Assembly (NCBI RefSeq): GCF_003254665.1
Contig: NZ_QHGY01000002.1
Coordinates: 231,517 to 295,516, forward strand
Source of the DNA: Billgrantia lactosivorans
GTDB lineage: Bacteria; Pseudomonadota; Gammaproteobacteria; Pseudomonadales; Halomonadaceae
Reading direction: 5' to 3'
DNA: 64,000 nt
Shown here: positions 24,627-33,694 of the stretch, piece after piece
How positions within the stretch are numbered: position 1 is the stretch's first letter
Layout: each line of letters starts with the position of its first letter
Notes under the pieces: generated by a model
Database searches by the model: none
What the model was told of the DNA's origin: nothing
What the model saw: only the letters and a program-made list of their open reading frames with translations
Program-made: the position numbers and the translations under genes

Positions 24627-26363
24627 ATGAAAGTAAACGGCTCGTGGCTGATGCCGCTGATGCTCATGGTAGCGCTACTCTTTTCCGGCCTGTGCCTGGC
24701 GCAGGCCCCGGCAGAGGATAGCGACAACGGGAGCGATAGCGATAGCGAAGAGCAGCAGGAATGGTATTCCGTCGATTCGCTGAACGCGGGGCTCGACGAG
24801 GCTCCCGATGAAGTCAAGCGGCAGACGCCGCGTGAAGCGATTCGCAGCTTTCAGAAGCTCACGGAAGAGCGAAAATTTGCCGCGGCGGCACATATTCTCA
24901 ACCTTTCCGAGCTGGACGAGGCGGAGCAGCAGGAGCGCGGACCCCAACTGGCCAGGCAGTTGGATCAGGTTCTCAGGCGAGGCGAGTGGATCGATGTTTC
25001 CGACCTGTCCGGACGGGAGGATGCTGCCATCGAGGATCCATCTGGCCAGCATCCCCAGACGGGCGAGCCGCGCCGAAGCCTCGAGCTGGCTTCTCTCACG
25101 ATCGACAACCAGGCCTACGATATTCGCCTGGCTCGCTACCGGGTGGAGGACGGAGATCAGGACCCGGTGTGGCTGATCACCCAGGACAGTGTCTCGTACA
25201 TACCCCAACTCTATGAGGCCTACGGCCCATCACTGCTGGAGCGGCACATTCCGGAGCGCTTCAAGACCCCGCTCTGGAAGCTTCAGCTCTGGGAGTGGCT
25301 TGCTATCCCGGTGTTCCTGCTGGTCATCGGCATGGTGGGATGGGGTGTCTATGGCCTGGTCGGCTTGCTGGCGCGCAGGTTTCCCAAGGGGGTGCCCAGC
25401 ATCTTCGCCAGCCGCATCCAGGGGCCCATGGCGCTGCTGGTCATGGCGTTTGTCGCCCGGGGACTGCTCAATTACGTGGTCTCCTTCACGGCCGTGGCGA
25501 CCACCTTCATTCATGTGCTGCTGATCCTCCTGATTGCCTGGGGTGCGGGTACGATCGCGCTACGCCTGGTGGATACCATTTTGCTCAAGGTGACGCGGCG
25601 CATCGTGGGGGAGATCGACGACACCAAGCCCAAGGACGATCGCCAGTTGCTCACCTCGCTGTATGCGCTGCGTCGGGTCATCATCCTGGTCACGGTGACC
25701 GCGGTCTCGGTCTATGTGCTGAGCCAGATCCAGCTGTTCGAGACCCTGGGCATGTCTCTGCTGGCCTCGGCCAGCGTGCTGGCGGTACTGGTGGGCATCG
25801 CGGGGCAGGCAGTGCTCGGTAACATTCTCTCGTCGTTCCAGGTGTCCCTGGCAAGGCCCATCCGTATCGGCGACCTGGTGATGTTCGAGGGCCAGTGGTG
25901 CTATGTGGAAGGTATCTTTTACACCTTCATTCGGTTGAGGAGTTGGGATGAGCGGCGCCTGATCGTGCCGGTGACCTACTTCGTCTCCCGGCCCTTCGAG
26001 AACCTCTCCGTCAAGAGCGCCAAGATGTATCGCTACTTCGAGATGAAGCTGCACGTGAGTGCCGACATCGATGTCATCCGCGAGAAGTTCCTGGAGTACG
26101 CCAAGGAGGAGGACAGCGTCATCGAGCATCACAAGCTGTGCTGCTACGTGACGGGGCAGACCGAGACGGCCCAGACGGTCACCTGCTATCTCATGACCTC
26201 CGATCCTTTTTCCGGCTGGGTCGCCGAAAAGAGCGTTCTTGAGCGGATGATGGCCTTCGTTCGCGACGAACATCCCAATTGGTGGCCGCGCGAGGTGGTG
26301 GTGCTCAGCCAGTACGACATCGCCAAGGGGAGTCGGCAGGAGGCTCGCCCGCCCTCCTCGTGA
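24627..26363 (+). CDS. MscS-family mechanosensitive ion channel with periplasmic N-terminal domain
   Basis: A 578-residue membrane protein. A signal peptide (MKVNGSWLMPLMLMVALLFSGLCLAQA) and an acidic periplasmic region to about residue 220 are followed by four or more membrane helices (230-390). The pore helix pattern LLASASVLAVLVGIAGQAVLGNILSSFQVSLARPIRIGDLV is the MscS TM3 and beta-domain start. The C-terminal part contains VPVTYFVSRPFENLS. Such channels release solutes on hypo-osmotic shock, which suits a halophile; the long N-terminal domain places it with the larger YbdG/MscM-like members. Confidence 0.88.
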   Translation: MKVNGSWLMPLMLMVALLFSGLCLAQAPAEDSDNGSDSDSEEQQEWYSVDSLNAGLDEAPDEVKRQTPREAIRSFQKLTEERKFAAAAHILNLSELDEAEQQERGPQLARQLDQVLRRGEWIDVSDLSGREDAAIEDPSGQHPQTGEPRRSLELASLTIDNQAYDIRLARYRVEDGDQDPVWLITQDSVSYIPQLYEAYGPSLLERHIPERFKTPLWKLQLWEWLAIPVFLLVIGMVGWGVYGLVGLLARRFPKGVPSIFASRIQGPMALLVMAFVARGLLNYVVSFTAVATTFIHVLLILLIAWGAGTIALRLVDTILLKVTRRIVGEIDDTKPKDDRQLLTSLYALRRVIILVTVTAVSVYVLSQIQLFETLGMSLLASASVLAVLVGIAGQAVLGNILSSFQVSLARPIRIGDLVMFEGQWCYVEGIFYTFIRLRSWDERRLIVPVTYFVSRPFENLSVKSAKMYRYFEMKLHVSADIDVIREKFLEYAKEEDSVIEHHKLCCYVTGQTETAQTVTCYLMTSDPFSGWVAEKSVLERMMAFVRDEHPNWWPREVVVLSQYDIAKGSRQEARPPSS

Positions 26364-26389
26364 CGCAACCGACAATGTCCGATACGACA

Positions 26390-26414
26390 GGGCCCGGCAA
26401 TTTTTGCCGGGCCC
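26390..26414 (+). terminator. Terminator after the MscS-type gene
   Basis: GGGCCCGGCAA and TTGCCGGGCCC form an 11-bp stem with a TTT loop, directly downstream of the channel gene. No long U-tract follows. Confidence 0.65.
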
Positions 26415-26518
26415 ATCGGAGCTACGCTGGTTTACTCCCAATCAGGTCTCGCTCTCTTTAGGAGTGTTATCCACGAGGCGTGACGGCTCGCCACCGGAGC
26501 CGTCACGCCGCACTACCT

Positions 26519-27148
26519 TTACCTGGGTCGGCGCACGACCCGGAGCTTGCCGCTCGCGCCACCGCCGCAGAAGAAACGCCCGGCGCCATCCGATTCGAGC
26601 CCGGAAACGCCCATTCCCTGGGGCATGTCGAGCTGCTGCAGCACTTCTCCCGAATCAGGGTCGATTCGCCTCAGGTCGCTGCCTTCCTCCTCCCAGGTGC
26701 CATGCCAGAGCTCACCATCGACCCAGGTGACGCCGGTGACGAAGCGATTGGATTCGATGGTGCGCAGAATCGCCCCGCTGTCGGGATCGATCTGGTGGAT
26801 CTTGCGGTCCCGATACTGGCCCAGCCAGAGCGAACCCTCGGCCCAGGCCAGCCCCGAGTTGCCCCCCGGCGGGGCGGGAATGGTGGCGAGGATGTGGCCG
26901 CTGGCGGGCTCGATCTTGAGGATGCGGTCCTCGGCGACCTGGAACAGATGCTGGCCGTCGAAGGCCGTGCCGGCATCGGCGGCGGTCTCGATCGAGCGCT
27001 GCGGCTCGCCGGTGTCGGGGTCGAAGGCGCTGAGCGTGTCGCCGGTGGCAAGCCACACATGGCGGCCGTCGTAGCTGACGCCGTGCACGTGCTCGACGCC
27101 GGGAAAGGGGCCGAACTCCTTGAGTACTTCCGCTGCTGAACGGTTCAT
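26519..27148 (-). CDS. Beta-propeller protein related to glutaminyl cyclotransferase / SMP-30
   Basis: A 209-residue cytosolic protein made of repeated WLATGDTLSAFDPDTGEPQRSIET-like blades: HVWLATGD, HLFQVAEDRILKIEPASG, SLWLGQYRDRKIHQIDPDSG and LWHGTWEEEGSDLRRIDPDSG. Each ends in I/DPDSG. This resembles the glutamine cyclotransferase (PF05096) and NHL/SMP-30 propellers. No signal peptide. It lies 33 bp downstream of the HTH protein gene in an operon, suggesting a ligand-binding or catalytic partner of that regulator. Confidence 0.65.
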   Translation of the reverse strand: MNRSAAEVLKEFGPFPGVEHVHGVSYDGRHVWLATGDTLSAFDPDTGEPQRSIETAADAGTAFDGQHLFQVAEDRILKIEPASGHILATIPAPPGGNSGLAWAEGSLWLGQYRDRKIHQIDPDSGAILRTIESNRFVTGVTWVDGELWHGTWEEEGSDLRRIDPDSGEVLQQLDMPQGMGVSGLESDGAGRFFCGGGASGKLRVVRRPR

Positions 27149-27181
27149 GTCGTTGACCTCGTTGGTAGGGACCTCTTCAGC

Positions 27182-28402
27182 CTATGCGCCAGGCAGCGGG
27201 CCTGGGAGTAACAAGGTTGTCGTGAAACCCGGCACCGAAGGGGCGATCCAGCGCCGTGCCCTGCCGCGTCCGAAGGGCTGCACCTTGCCCGCATCGGCGA
27301 GAAATTCGAGCGCTCGCTGCATGCTGCGTTGGCTGACGCCAAGGGCCATGGCCAGGGCCGAGCTCGACCACGGCTCGCCGTCGCTGAGCAGGGCCAGCAC
27401 CTCGCCATGCTTGCCTTCGATGGGGCGAGCCAGCACTACGACCTCCGATGCGGCCCCTGGCTCCAGCATGTAGCCCCGAGGCGTCGCGCGCACTCCGGCC
27501 AAGGGGGCGAGGGCGGTGCGCAGCCGGCCGAGTTCGACCCGCAGCCGGATCCGGTGAGATTCATCGGCGAAGCGGGTGCGAAACACCCGGGCGATGAGCG
27601 CATCCCGCGATACGTCGGCCGGCCAGGCTTCGCCCAGCAAGCGGGCCAGGGCGAACAGCACCGGGCGCGTGGTGAGCGAGACCACGTCATCACCATCGCG
27701 CACGGCATGGCGGCAGGCATCGATGACGAGTGACTTGGATGCCAGCAGCGCTTCGACCTCAGGCAACAGCAGAGGGCGCTCCCGGCCATGCTCCACCAGG
27801 CGTGCGGCAGGGGCATCCAGGGCAAGGCAGGCGCTTTCGACTTCCGCCATCAGCGCGGGGACGCCGGCGAGGCGAGCGCTCCGTTCGGCTCGCTTCAGCG
27901 CGGCGCGTGCTGCTTCGGTGTGCAGCCGGCGCAGGGCGATGCCCGCCACGATCAGCGCATGAACGGCGCCCAGGGCCGGAGGAAGGGCGGAGGGCTCAAG
28001 CTGGGCCAGGGCATGCTCCGCCTGGCCCAGGCGGCCGAGCAGGAGCAGGCGGCGAGCCTCGAGGGACCGCGCGTGGGCGGCGTTCGTCAGGTCGCCGTGC
28101 GATTCGAGCGTGGCCCGCGCCGAGTCGAGCCGCTTCGTGGGCCAGGCGAGAACGCGCGACGCCAGGGCGATCTCGGCCTCGGCCACGATGCACCGCGCAC
28201 GAGCCATCTCTTCCCTGGTACCGAAGGCGCGTGCCGCACGTTGCAACAGCAGCCTGGCCCGTGCGAAATCGCCAAGCTGGGCCATCGCGATCCCCCGCAG
28301 CGCCAGCGCCGGCGCATCGTCACGCAGGGCGACCCGGTTCAAGGCCCCGAGGGGATCGCCCGCCGAGAGCGCACGGCCCGCGGCCGAGATCAGCGCATCC
28401 AT
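27182..28402 (-). CDS. Putative regulator: TPR-like array plus winged helix
   Basis: A 406-residue protein. The first 210 residues are Ala/Leu-rich helical repeats of TPR type (LGDFARARLLLQRAARAFG, LLGRLGQAEHALAQLE). The C-terminal part contains FADESHRIRLRVELGRLRTALAPLAGVRATPRGYML, like a transcriptional-activation winged helix, and SSALAMALGVSQRSMQRALEFLADAGKVQPFGRGRARRWI, a second HTH. It probably regulates the downstream propeller gene. The inducer is unknown. Confidence 0.65.
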   Translation of the reverse strand: MDALISAAGRALSAGDPLGALNRVALRDDAPALALRGIAMAQLGDFARARLLLQRAARAFGTREEMARARCIVAEAEIALASRVLAWPTKRLDSARATLESHGDLTNAAHARSLEARRLLLLGRLGQAEHALAQLEPSALPPALGAVHALIVAGIALRRLHTEAARAALKRAERSARLAGVPALMAEVESACLALDAPAARLVEHGRERPLLLPEVEALLASKSLVIDACRHAVRDGDDVVSLTTRPVLFALARLLGEAWPADVSRDALIARVFRTRFADESHRIRLRVELGRLRTALAPLAGVRATPRGYMLEPGAASEVVVLARPIEGKHGEVLALLSDGEPWSSSALAMALGVSQRSMQRALEFLADAGKVQPFGRGRARRWIAPSVPGFTTTLLLPGPLPGA

Positions 28403-28680
28403 CGCATTACCGTTAGCTGAGAGAGGCTACGAGCCGGAGTCGTCCCGAGCCTGACGATTCGTGTCCATCAGTATGTGCTGCTGCCTGCAGATCTTCGAGA
28501 CGCTCGGCGCCGTTCTGCGATGAAGGGGAAGAGGTGGAAGGGGGAAGTGCTTCTTGCCGATCTGTCGTAATGCGGGGAATAGGCCCGCCCGCGGCAGGCT
28601 ATTCGATATGGCATCCGCTAAAGTAGGCGATAATGTGCGTTAACCCCGTTGCCCATGGGGCCTGCCGGAAGGAAGCGAAG

Positions 28681-29454
28681 ATGAAATGTCCTAGGGGAGC
28701 CGTGCTGGTTGGGGGAATGCTGGCACTGGCCGGCTGTCGGGCCGAGGTGGCGCCGATGCAGGCCAAGGAGATCGATTACGAGCCCTTCGAGACGAGTTTC
28801 GTGGAGCCCGACTGCCCGGTGGAGCCGTGTGCTGTGGTGGAGGTGAGTGCGCTGCACTTCCCCGGTTCGCCGGTATTGAGTGATCATCTGCGCACGCGGT
28901 TGCTCCTCATGGGGCAGGGGATCACCGATGGCGAGACCGAGTGGTCGAGCGACTCCTGGGAAGCCTTTGCCGATGCCTTCTTCGCCCAGGCCAGGGAAGC
29001 ACGCCAGTACGCCACACACTCCGCCAGCCGTGTTGGGCTCGAGGCGCAGGCCTTGGCCCGGCACGACGAGCTGTTGATCATCGAACTCGATGGCTATGTC
29101 TACCACGCCGGGCAGGCCCATGGCATGCCGCTGACCGAGTTCATGGTCATCGACGAGCGTCTTGGGCAGGTGGTCTCGCTCGACGACATGCTGCTCGACG
29201 GCCAGGCTCCGGCCTTCCAGCAGACCCTGGTTCGGGCCCATGAGCGTTGGCTGAGAGAGCAGGAACTGGACGACGAGTTCGCCGCCGGCTGGCCGCTCTA
29301 CCCGAGCCGCAACGTCGCGCCGCTCGAAAGCGCCTGGGTGGTGAGATACAACGTCTACGAGATCGCCCCCTATGCCCTTGGCCAGCCCGAGCTGTCCATT
29401 CCTTTCGTTGAACTCGAAGGTATCGCCAAGCCGCGCTATCTGGGTCGAGAATAG
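28681..29454 (+). CDS. DUF3298-type lipoprotein
   Basis: A 257-residue lipoprotein: MKCPRGAVLVGGMLALAGCRAEVA carries a lipobox (LAGC), so the mature protein is lipid-anchored. The body contains SRVGLEAQALARHDELLIIELDGYVYHAGQAHGMPLTEFMVIDERLGQVVSLDDMLLDG, matching the DUF4163/DUF3298 (RsiV-like) fold, which in some proteins binds lysozyme or peptidoglycan fragments. I use the ATG at 28681 with AAGGAAG upstream, not the earlier in-frame start. Function unknown. Confidence 0.8.
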   Translation: MKCPRGAVLVGGMLALAGCRAEVAPMQAKEIDYEPFETSFVEPDCPVEPCAVVEVSALHFPGSPVLSDHLRTRLLLMGQGITDGETEWSSDSWEAFADAFFAQAREARQYATHSASRVGLEAQALARHDELLIIELDGYVYHAGQAHGMPLTEFMVIDERLGQVVSLDDMLLDGQAPAFQQTLVRAHERWLREQELDDEFAAGWPLYPSRNVAPLESAWVVRYNVYEIAPYALGQPELSIPFVELEGIAKPRYLGRE

Positions 29455-29495
29455 TCTTCTTGAACACTGAGTCTTGCGGTTGGGAGTGAGGGGCT

Positions 29496-29981
29496 ATGGA
29501 AAAGGTGCTGGTCAGCGCCTGCCTGCTGGGCAGGCGGGTGCGCTACGACGGCGGTGCCAAGAGCCTGGCCTCGGAGATCCTCGCGCGGTGGCAGGACGAG
29601 GGTCGGGTGATTTCGGTATGTCCCGAGGTCGATGCCGGCCTGCCCACGCCCCGGGCGCCCGCCGAAATCATCGCCGGCGACGGGGGTGGGGTACTCGCCG
29701 GCTCGGCGCAGGTCGTCGATCGCGACGGTGCCGATCTCACCGAGGTGTTTCGGCAGGGAGCCTCGCTGGCACTCCAGCTGTGCCGGGAGCATGCCATCAA
29801 GGTGGCAGTCCTTACCGAGTACAGCCCCTCCTGCGGTAGCACGCAGATATACGACGGAAGCTTCTCGGGTGAGAAACGGGCCGGTGCCGGCGTCACCGCG
29901 GCGCTGCTTCGCCAGCATGGGGTACAAGTCTTCGGCCAGCAGGACATCGCCGAGGCATGGCGGGCCATAGCGGCGCTCTAG
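29496..29981 (+). CDS. DUF523 family protein
   Basis: A 161-residue protein with the family hallmarks: VLVSACLLGRRVRYDGG at the start, ISVCPEVDAGLPTPRAPAEI, and VLTEYSPSCGSTQIYDGSFSG. The conserved Cys residues (SACLLG, CPE, SCG) suggest a metal or cluster site. The family is widespread but of unknown function. The ATG follows GGGAGTGAGGGG. Confidence 0.9.
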   Translation: MEKVLVSACLLGRRVRYDGGAKSLASEILARWQDEGRVISVCPEVDAGLPTPRAPAEIIAGDGGGVLAGSAQVVDRDGADLTEVFRQGASLALQLCREHAIKVAVLTEYSPSCGSTQIYDGSFSGEKRAGAGVTAALLRQHGVQVFGQQDIAEAWRAIAAL

Positions 29982-30050
29982 CAGATGGCTCTGGCGATGC
30001 GCTGTACTCTGCTATAAGCCAGGTGACGGAAAGTCACTCAAGGACACGAC

Positions 30051-31049
30051 ATGGCCTCAATTCGCCGTGAGCTGGTGGCATTGATCGAGCGCGGTGCGAT
30101 TCCGCGTGAACAGGTGGCCCGAGCGGTGGCGCTTTCGGGGCTGTATCCCTCGGGGCGGGCCTGGGCGGTGTTCCTGGATCGGCTGCTGTTGTGGCTGGGC
30201 ACGCTGGCGCTCGTCAGTTCGCTGCTGTTCCTGATTGCCTATAACTGGACCGAGATGGGGCGCTGGCTGCGCTTCGGGCTGGTGCAGGCGGCGCTGTTGG
30301 CGGCCATCGGCGTGTACTGGTGGGCCGCCGGGCGCGGCGGAGTGGATGAGGGTGCGAAGGAGAGCACCGTGGCACGGGTAGCGCTGACGGCGGCCTCGCT
30401 GCTGCTCGGCGTGCTGCTGGCTCTGTTCGGCCAGGTCTACCAGACCGGTGCCGATCCGTGGCAGCTGTTCTTCGCCTGGGCCGTGATGATGCTGCCCTGG
30501 GTACTGGTGGCGCGCTTCGATGCGCTCTGGGTGCTGTGGCTGGGGCTGCTCAATATTGCGCTGGCGCTCTACTTCCGCACTTGGGGCGGGGCTTTTGGCG
30601 CGCTGTTCGCCAGCGAGACTGCCGCCCTGTGGGGGCTGTTCGCCCTCAACACGGTGGCGCTGGCGCTGTGGGAGCTGGGCGCGCGGCGCTGGCGCTGGCT
30701 GGCGGCCGGATGGGCCACGCGCCTGCTGGCGCTGGGCAGCGGCATTCCCCTGACCCTGCTGGTGATCGTCTTGATCTTCGATGAGCGGGTCGATGTCTCG
30801 CCTGCCATTCTGGTCTATCCGCTCTGGCTGGCGGCGCTCTATGCCGTCTACCGCCACTGGCGGCCGGATCTGTTCATGCTGGCGGGCGGCTGCCTGTCGG
30901 TGATCGCCGTTGTCACCCTGTTCCTGGCCCGCCACCTGCTGTGGCAGGCCGAGGCGGGTGGCTTCCTGCTGCTGGCCGTGGTGGTATTGGCGCTGGGGGC
31001 CGCGGCGGTGGTCTGGCTCAAGCGGCTGCATGTGGAGATGTCGTCATGA
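30051..31049 (+). CDS. DUF2157 membrane protein
   Basis: A 332-residue integral membrane protein. The cytosolic N-terminus (RRELVALIERGAIPREQVARAVALSGLYPSGRAWAVFLDRLLLWLGTLALVSSLLFLIAYNW) is the DUF2157 signature; about eight further hydrophobic segments follow. In other genomes it is normally followed by DUF4401 and GDYXXLXY genes with overlapping stops and starts. Here its stop (ATGA at 31046) still overlaps an eight-codon remnant resembling the DUF4401 start, but the complete DUF4401 gene is 2.6 kb further on. Confidence 0.85.
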   Translation: MASIRRELVALIERGAIPREQVARAVALSGLYPSGRAWAVFLDRLLLWLGTLALVSSLLFLIAYNWTEMGRWLRFGLVQAALLAAIGVYWWAAGRGGVDEGAKESTVARVALTAASLLLGVLLALFGQVYQTGADPWQLFFAWAVMMLPWVLVARFDALWVLWLGLLNIALALYFRTWGGAFGALFASETAALWGLFALNTVALALWELGARRWRWLAAGWATRLLALGSGIPLTLLVIVLIFDERVDVSPAILVYPLWLAALYAVYRHWRPDLFMLAGGCLSVIAVVTLFLARHLLWQAEAGGFLLLAVVVLALGAAAVVWLKRLHVEMSS

Positions 31050-31724
31050 ACCGTGGCGTGACACCTCGGTGAGATGGCTCCGCCAAGCCGACGGCTGGCC
31101 GAGATAACTCATGATGTCCACGATCTCATGGCGACCTACTTGCTCGAGTACCAGGGTCGGAAACCCCGCCCCATTCACGCGGGCCAGCAGTTCCCGGCTG
31201 GCGCGGATATGCGCCTGGGTCGGCTCGCCCTGCTGTGCGGCATAGGCCGCGTCGAAGGCCGGCCCGTCGAGTCCGATATCACGTGCCAAGATGCGTAGCA
31301 CCGCTGGGTCGGCGATGCGCCGGCCCTCGACGTAGTGGGCTGTCTGAATGCGTGCCAACAGATCCAGCCCACGGCCGGCGAGCTCATCGGCCGCCAGAAT
31401 GGCGGTAATCGGCGGCTCGGAGTCGAAGACGGCGCTTGGGTCGCAGAGCAGGCCGTTGCGATAGGCGTCTCCAAATGGCTGGCCGCTGAGCTGGGCAATC
31501 CGCCGGTCGTGCGGTTCCACCATCTGGCGCAGCTGTGGCGTCACGGGACGACGGTTGGGGCCGGCCATCATGCCGCCGGCGTGTAGCTGCATCGGCAGCA
31601 CTTGATGAGCCACCTGGACCAGCGGTGCAACGGCGTAGCACCAGCCGCACAGCGGGTCGAGAATGTAGTGCAGGGTTACCGCCCCGGAGGTGCCGGGGCG
31701 GGAAGAGGTTGTCTGTTCGCTCAT
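31044..31724 (-). CDS. DsbA-family thioredoxin-fold protein
   Basis: A protein of about 226 residues with DPLCGWCYAVAPLVQVAHQ, the CxxC active site (CGWC) of DsbA-family oxidoreductases of the FrnE/DsbA-like group. Later, AGFPTLVLEQ holds the cis-Pro typical of the fold. No signal peptide is evident, so it may be cytosolic. The start MSEQ is at 31724. It lies 5 bp downstream of the metallo-beta-lactamase-like gene in one operon and its end overlaps the DUF2157 stop convergently. Confidence 0.8.
   Translation of the reverse strand: MSEQTTSSRPGTSGAVTLHYILDPLCGWCYAVAPLVQVAHQVLPMQLHAGGMMAGPNRRPVTPQLRQMVEPHDRRIAQLSGQPFGDAYRNGLLCDPSAVFDSEPPITAILAADELAGRGLDLLARIQTAHYVEGRRIADPAVLRILARDIGLDGPAFDAAYAAQQGEPTQAHIRASRELLARVNGAGFPTLVLEQVGRHEIVDIMSYLGQPSAWRSHLTEVSRHGS
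31046..31072 (+). pseudogene. Eight-codon remnant of a DUF4401 start
   Basis: Beginning with the ATGA overlap of the DUF2157 stop, the frame reads MNRGVTPR then TGA. The intact DUF4401 gene at 33691 begins MSRSITPLKERLG, also with an ATGA overlap. The match at five of eight positions and in the overlap architecture suggests that this is the original DUF4401 5' end left behind when the DsbA/MBL/LysR cassette was inserted. Confidence 0.55.
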
Positions 31725-31729
31725 GGGAA

Positions 31730-32632
31730 TTACCACTCCATCTCACCCGTGTTGACCTGGGCACCGATCTCGAGCGCGATGTCCAGGCCCGCTTGCGGAT
31801 AGGCGTCCTGCATCGCCTCGATGAGCGCTGCACTGTCCTCCGCTTGGGCCAATTCCGTGTCGAAGCGCTGCAGGTAGTCCTTGGTGTAAGCCAGCTGCGA
31901 AGCATCCTGCGGCAGTCCGGGAAGCGAGTAGCCCGGTACCACGATGGCCGGATTCAGCGCGGTGATGTCGTCCAGTTTCCCTACCCAGGCTGCGCGCTCC
32001 GCCGCTGTTTGGGCATCGGCGGTCCATGCATGCAGACCGGCGTATACGTTCACGCCACCGGCCACCGCTTCGATCGACGGAATCCACACATAGCTCCGGT
32101 GCGGCAGGCTGTCGTCCAGGCCGCGGATTTCCAGTACCTGGTCCTCGAGCATGATCGTGTTGCCGGGCAGCACCTCGGGTAGTGGCACCTGCTGCGGTGC
32201 GTTGGCACCCATCCGCGGGCCCCAGACCTGCAACTTGGTCGGCAGGGTGGCCTCGATCTTCTTCACCGTCGGCTCGGTGGCTACCACCTCCGCGTTGGGG
32301 AAAAACTGCTTGAGGACGTCGATGCCGAAGTAGTAATCCGGGTCGGCCTGGCTGATGTAGATGGTGTGCAGGTTTTTCCCGCTGTCCAACACCATGGCCG
32401 CGATGCGCAGTGCATCGGCACGGGTAAAGCCGGTATCCAGCAGCACGGCGTCGCTCTCGCCGGACACCAGTACGGCATTGACATGGAAGCTGCCGGCATC
32501 GGCGTTATAGACCTGCAGCGTCAGCGGTGCCGTGGCGGCCTCGTCGGCCTGTGCGGCGGCGTTGGCGGACACGAAGCCCAGCGATGTAATGGCGAGGATG
32601 AACCAGCGGCTCAGAGAGAGGGAGTTTTTCAT
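31730..32632 (-). CDS. Metallo-beta-lactamase-fold protein with a degenerate metal motif
   Basis: A 300-residue secreted protein: MKNSLSLSRWFILAITSLGFVSANAAAQA is a signal peptide. VNAVLVSGESDAVLLDTGFTRADALRIAA and LHTIYISQADPDYYFGIDVLKQFFPNAEVVAT follow the MBL fold closely. However the THxHxDH position reads S-Q-A-D-P-D-Y: all three His ligands are replaced by Gln, Asp and Tyr. The later Asp ligand motif (usually GD) reads AVAGGVNVY. The fold is probably kept but a normal dinuclear zinc site is not. It is divergent from a LysR gene and leads the operon with the DsbA-like gene. Confidence 0.8.
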   Translation of the reverse strand: MKNSLSLSRWFILAITSLGFVSANAAAQADEAATAPLTLQVYNADAGSFHVNAVLVSGESDAVLLDTGFTRADALRIAAMVLDSGKNLHTIYISQADPDYYFGIDVLKQFFPNAEVVATEPTVKKIEATLPTKLQVWGPRMGANAPQQVPLPEVLPGNTIMLEDQVLEIRGLDDSLPHRSYVWIPSIEAVAGGVNVYAGLHAWTADAQTAAERAAWVGKLDDITALNPAIVVPGYSLPGLPQDASQLAYTKDYLQRFDTELAQAEDSAALIEAMQDAYPQAGLDIALEIGAQVNTGEMEW

Positions 32633-32749
32633 CGCATTATCCTGCAAGGTGAGTAAAACGAGTGGTTGGGTCGGCACAGGATATTGGTTCGTAATGGCGG
32701 GATATACGCTATTCTTGACGACAGTTTGTCAACCAGATCGAGCAAATAG

Positions 32750-33694
32750 ATGGATCGTTTCACTGCCATGCAGGTGTTCGTTGCGGTGACCGAGCGCGGC
32801 AGCGTGACCGCGGCCGCCGAGGCACTGGATATGTCGCGGGCAATGGCCAGCCGCTATCTCGAGAGCCTGGAGCGCTGGCTGGGCGTGCGGCTGCTTCACC
32901 GCACGACGCGCCGCATAGCGCTGACCGACGCCGGCCACGAGGCACTTACCCGCTGCCGCCAGATGCTGGACCTCGCTGATGAAGTGCAGCTTGCGGCCGG
33001 TGCGCGCGGTATCGAGCCAAAAGGCCGGCTGCGCATCGCTACCAGCCAATCGTTCGCCCAGGCCTGGCTAGCGGAGGCGGTGGCGGAGTTTCTCGAAGGT
33101 CACCCGCAGGCGCAGGTCGAGTTGCTGGTGCTGGAGCGGGCCGTCAACCTGGTGGAGGAGCGAGTGGACCTGGCGGTACGCATTACCAATCAGCTTGACG
33201 AGGCGCTTGTGGCGAGAAGGTTGTGTTCCTGCCGCTCGGTATTGTGTGCGTCACCCGACTATGCGAAGCGGTACGGTGTGCCGACAACACCCGAGCAACT
33301 GGCTGAACACGCCAATGTGGGACACGCCTATGTGAGCCGCAGCAAGATTACCCTGCGCCGGGAAGGCCGTAGCATGACCGTGCCGGTGGCGGGGAGGCTG
33401 TCCAGCAATGAGGCCGGCGTGGTGCGAGTGGCTGCGCTGGCCGGCGCCGGCATCGCACTGCTGCCGACCTATTTCGTCGCCGACGACTTGCGTCAGAACC
33501 GCCTGGTGCCCGTATTGCCGGCCTGGGAGCCTGATCTGCTGGGGATTCATGCCGTCTACCTGTCGCGCCACTATCAGCCATTGCTGCTGCGGGCGATGAT
33601 AGACTTTTTGGCCGAACGGCTCGGCGGCGATGTGGCGCCCTGGGATCGTGATATCGATACGACTCGGGCCACGCACACGGAGACATCTTCATGA
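32750..33694 (+). CDS. LysR-family transcriptional regulator
   Basis: A 314-residue LysR protein: MDRFTAMQVFVAVTERGSVTAAAEALDMSRAMASRYLESLERWLGVRLLHRTTRRIALTDAG is the HTH, followed by the effector domain (GRLRIATSQSFAQAWL... GIALLPTYFVADDL). It is divergent from the MBL-like/DsbA operon, its likely target. Its last residues THTETSS and the ATGA overlap with DUF4401 copy those of DUF2157 (LHVEMSS), suggesting its 3' end was built from the old junction. Confidence 0.88.
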   Translation: MDRFTAMQVFVAVTERGSVTAAAEALDMSRAMASRYLESLERWLGVRLLHRTTRRIALTDAGHEALTRCRQMLDLADEVQLAAGARGIEPKGRLRIATSQSFAQAWLAEAVAEFLEGHPQAQVELLVLERAVNLVEERVDLAVRITNQLDEALVARRLCSCRSVLCASPDYAKRYGVPTTPEQLAEHANVGHAYVSRSKITLRREGRSMTVPVAGRLSSNEAGVVRVAALAGAGIALLPTYFVADDLRQNRLVPVLPAWEPDLLGIHAVYLSRHYQPLLLRAMIDFLAERLGGDVAPWDRDIDTTRATHTETSS

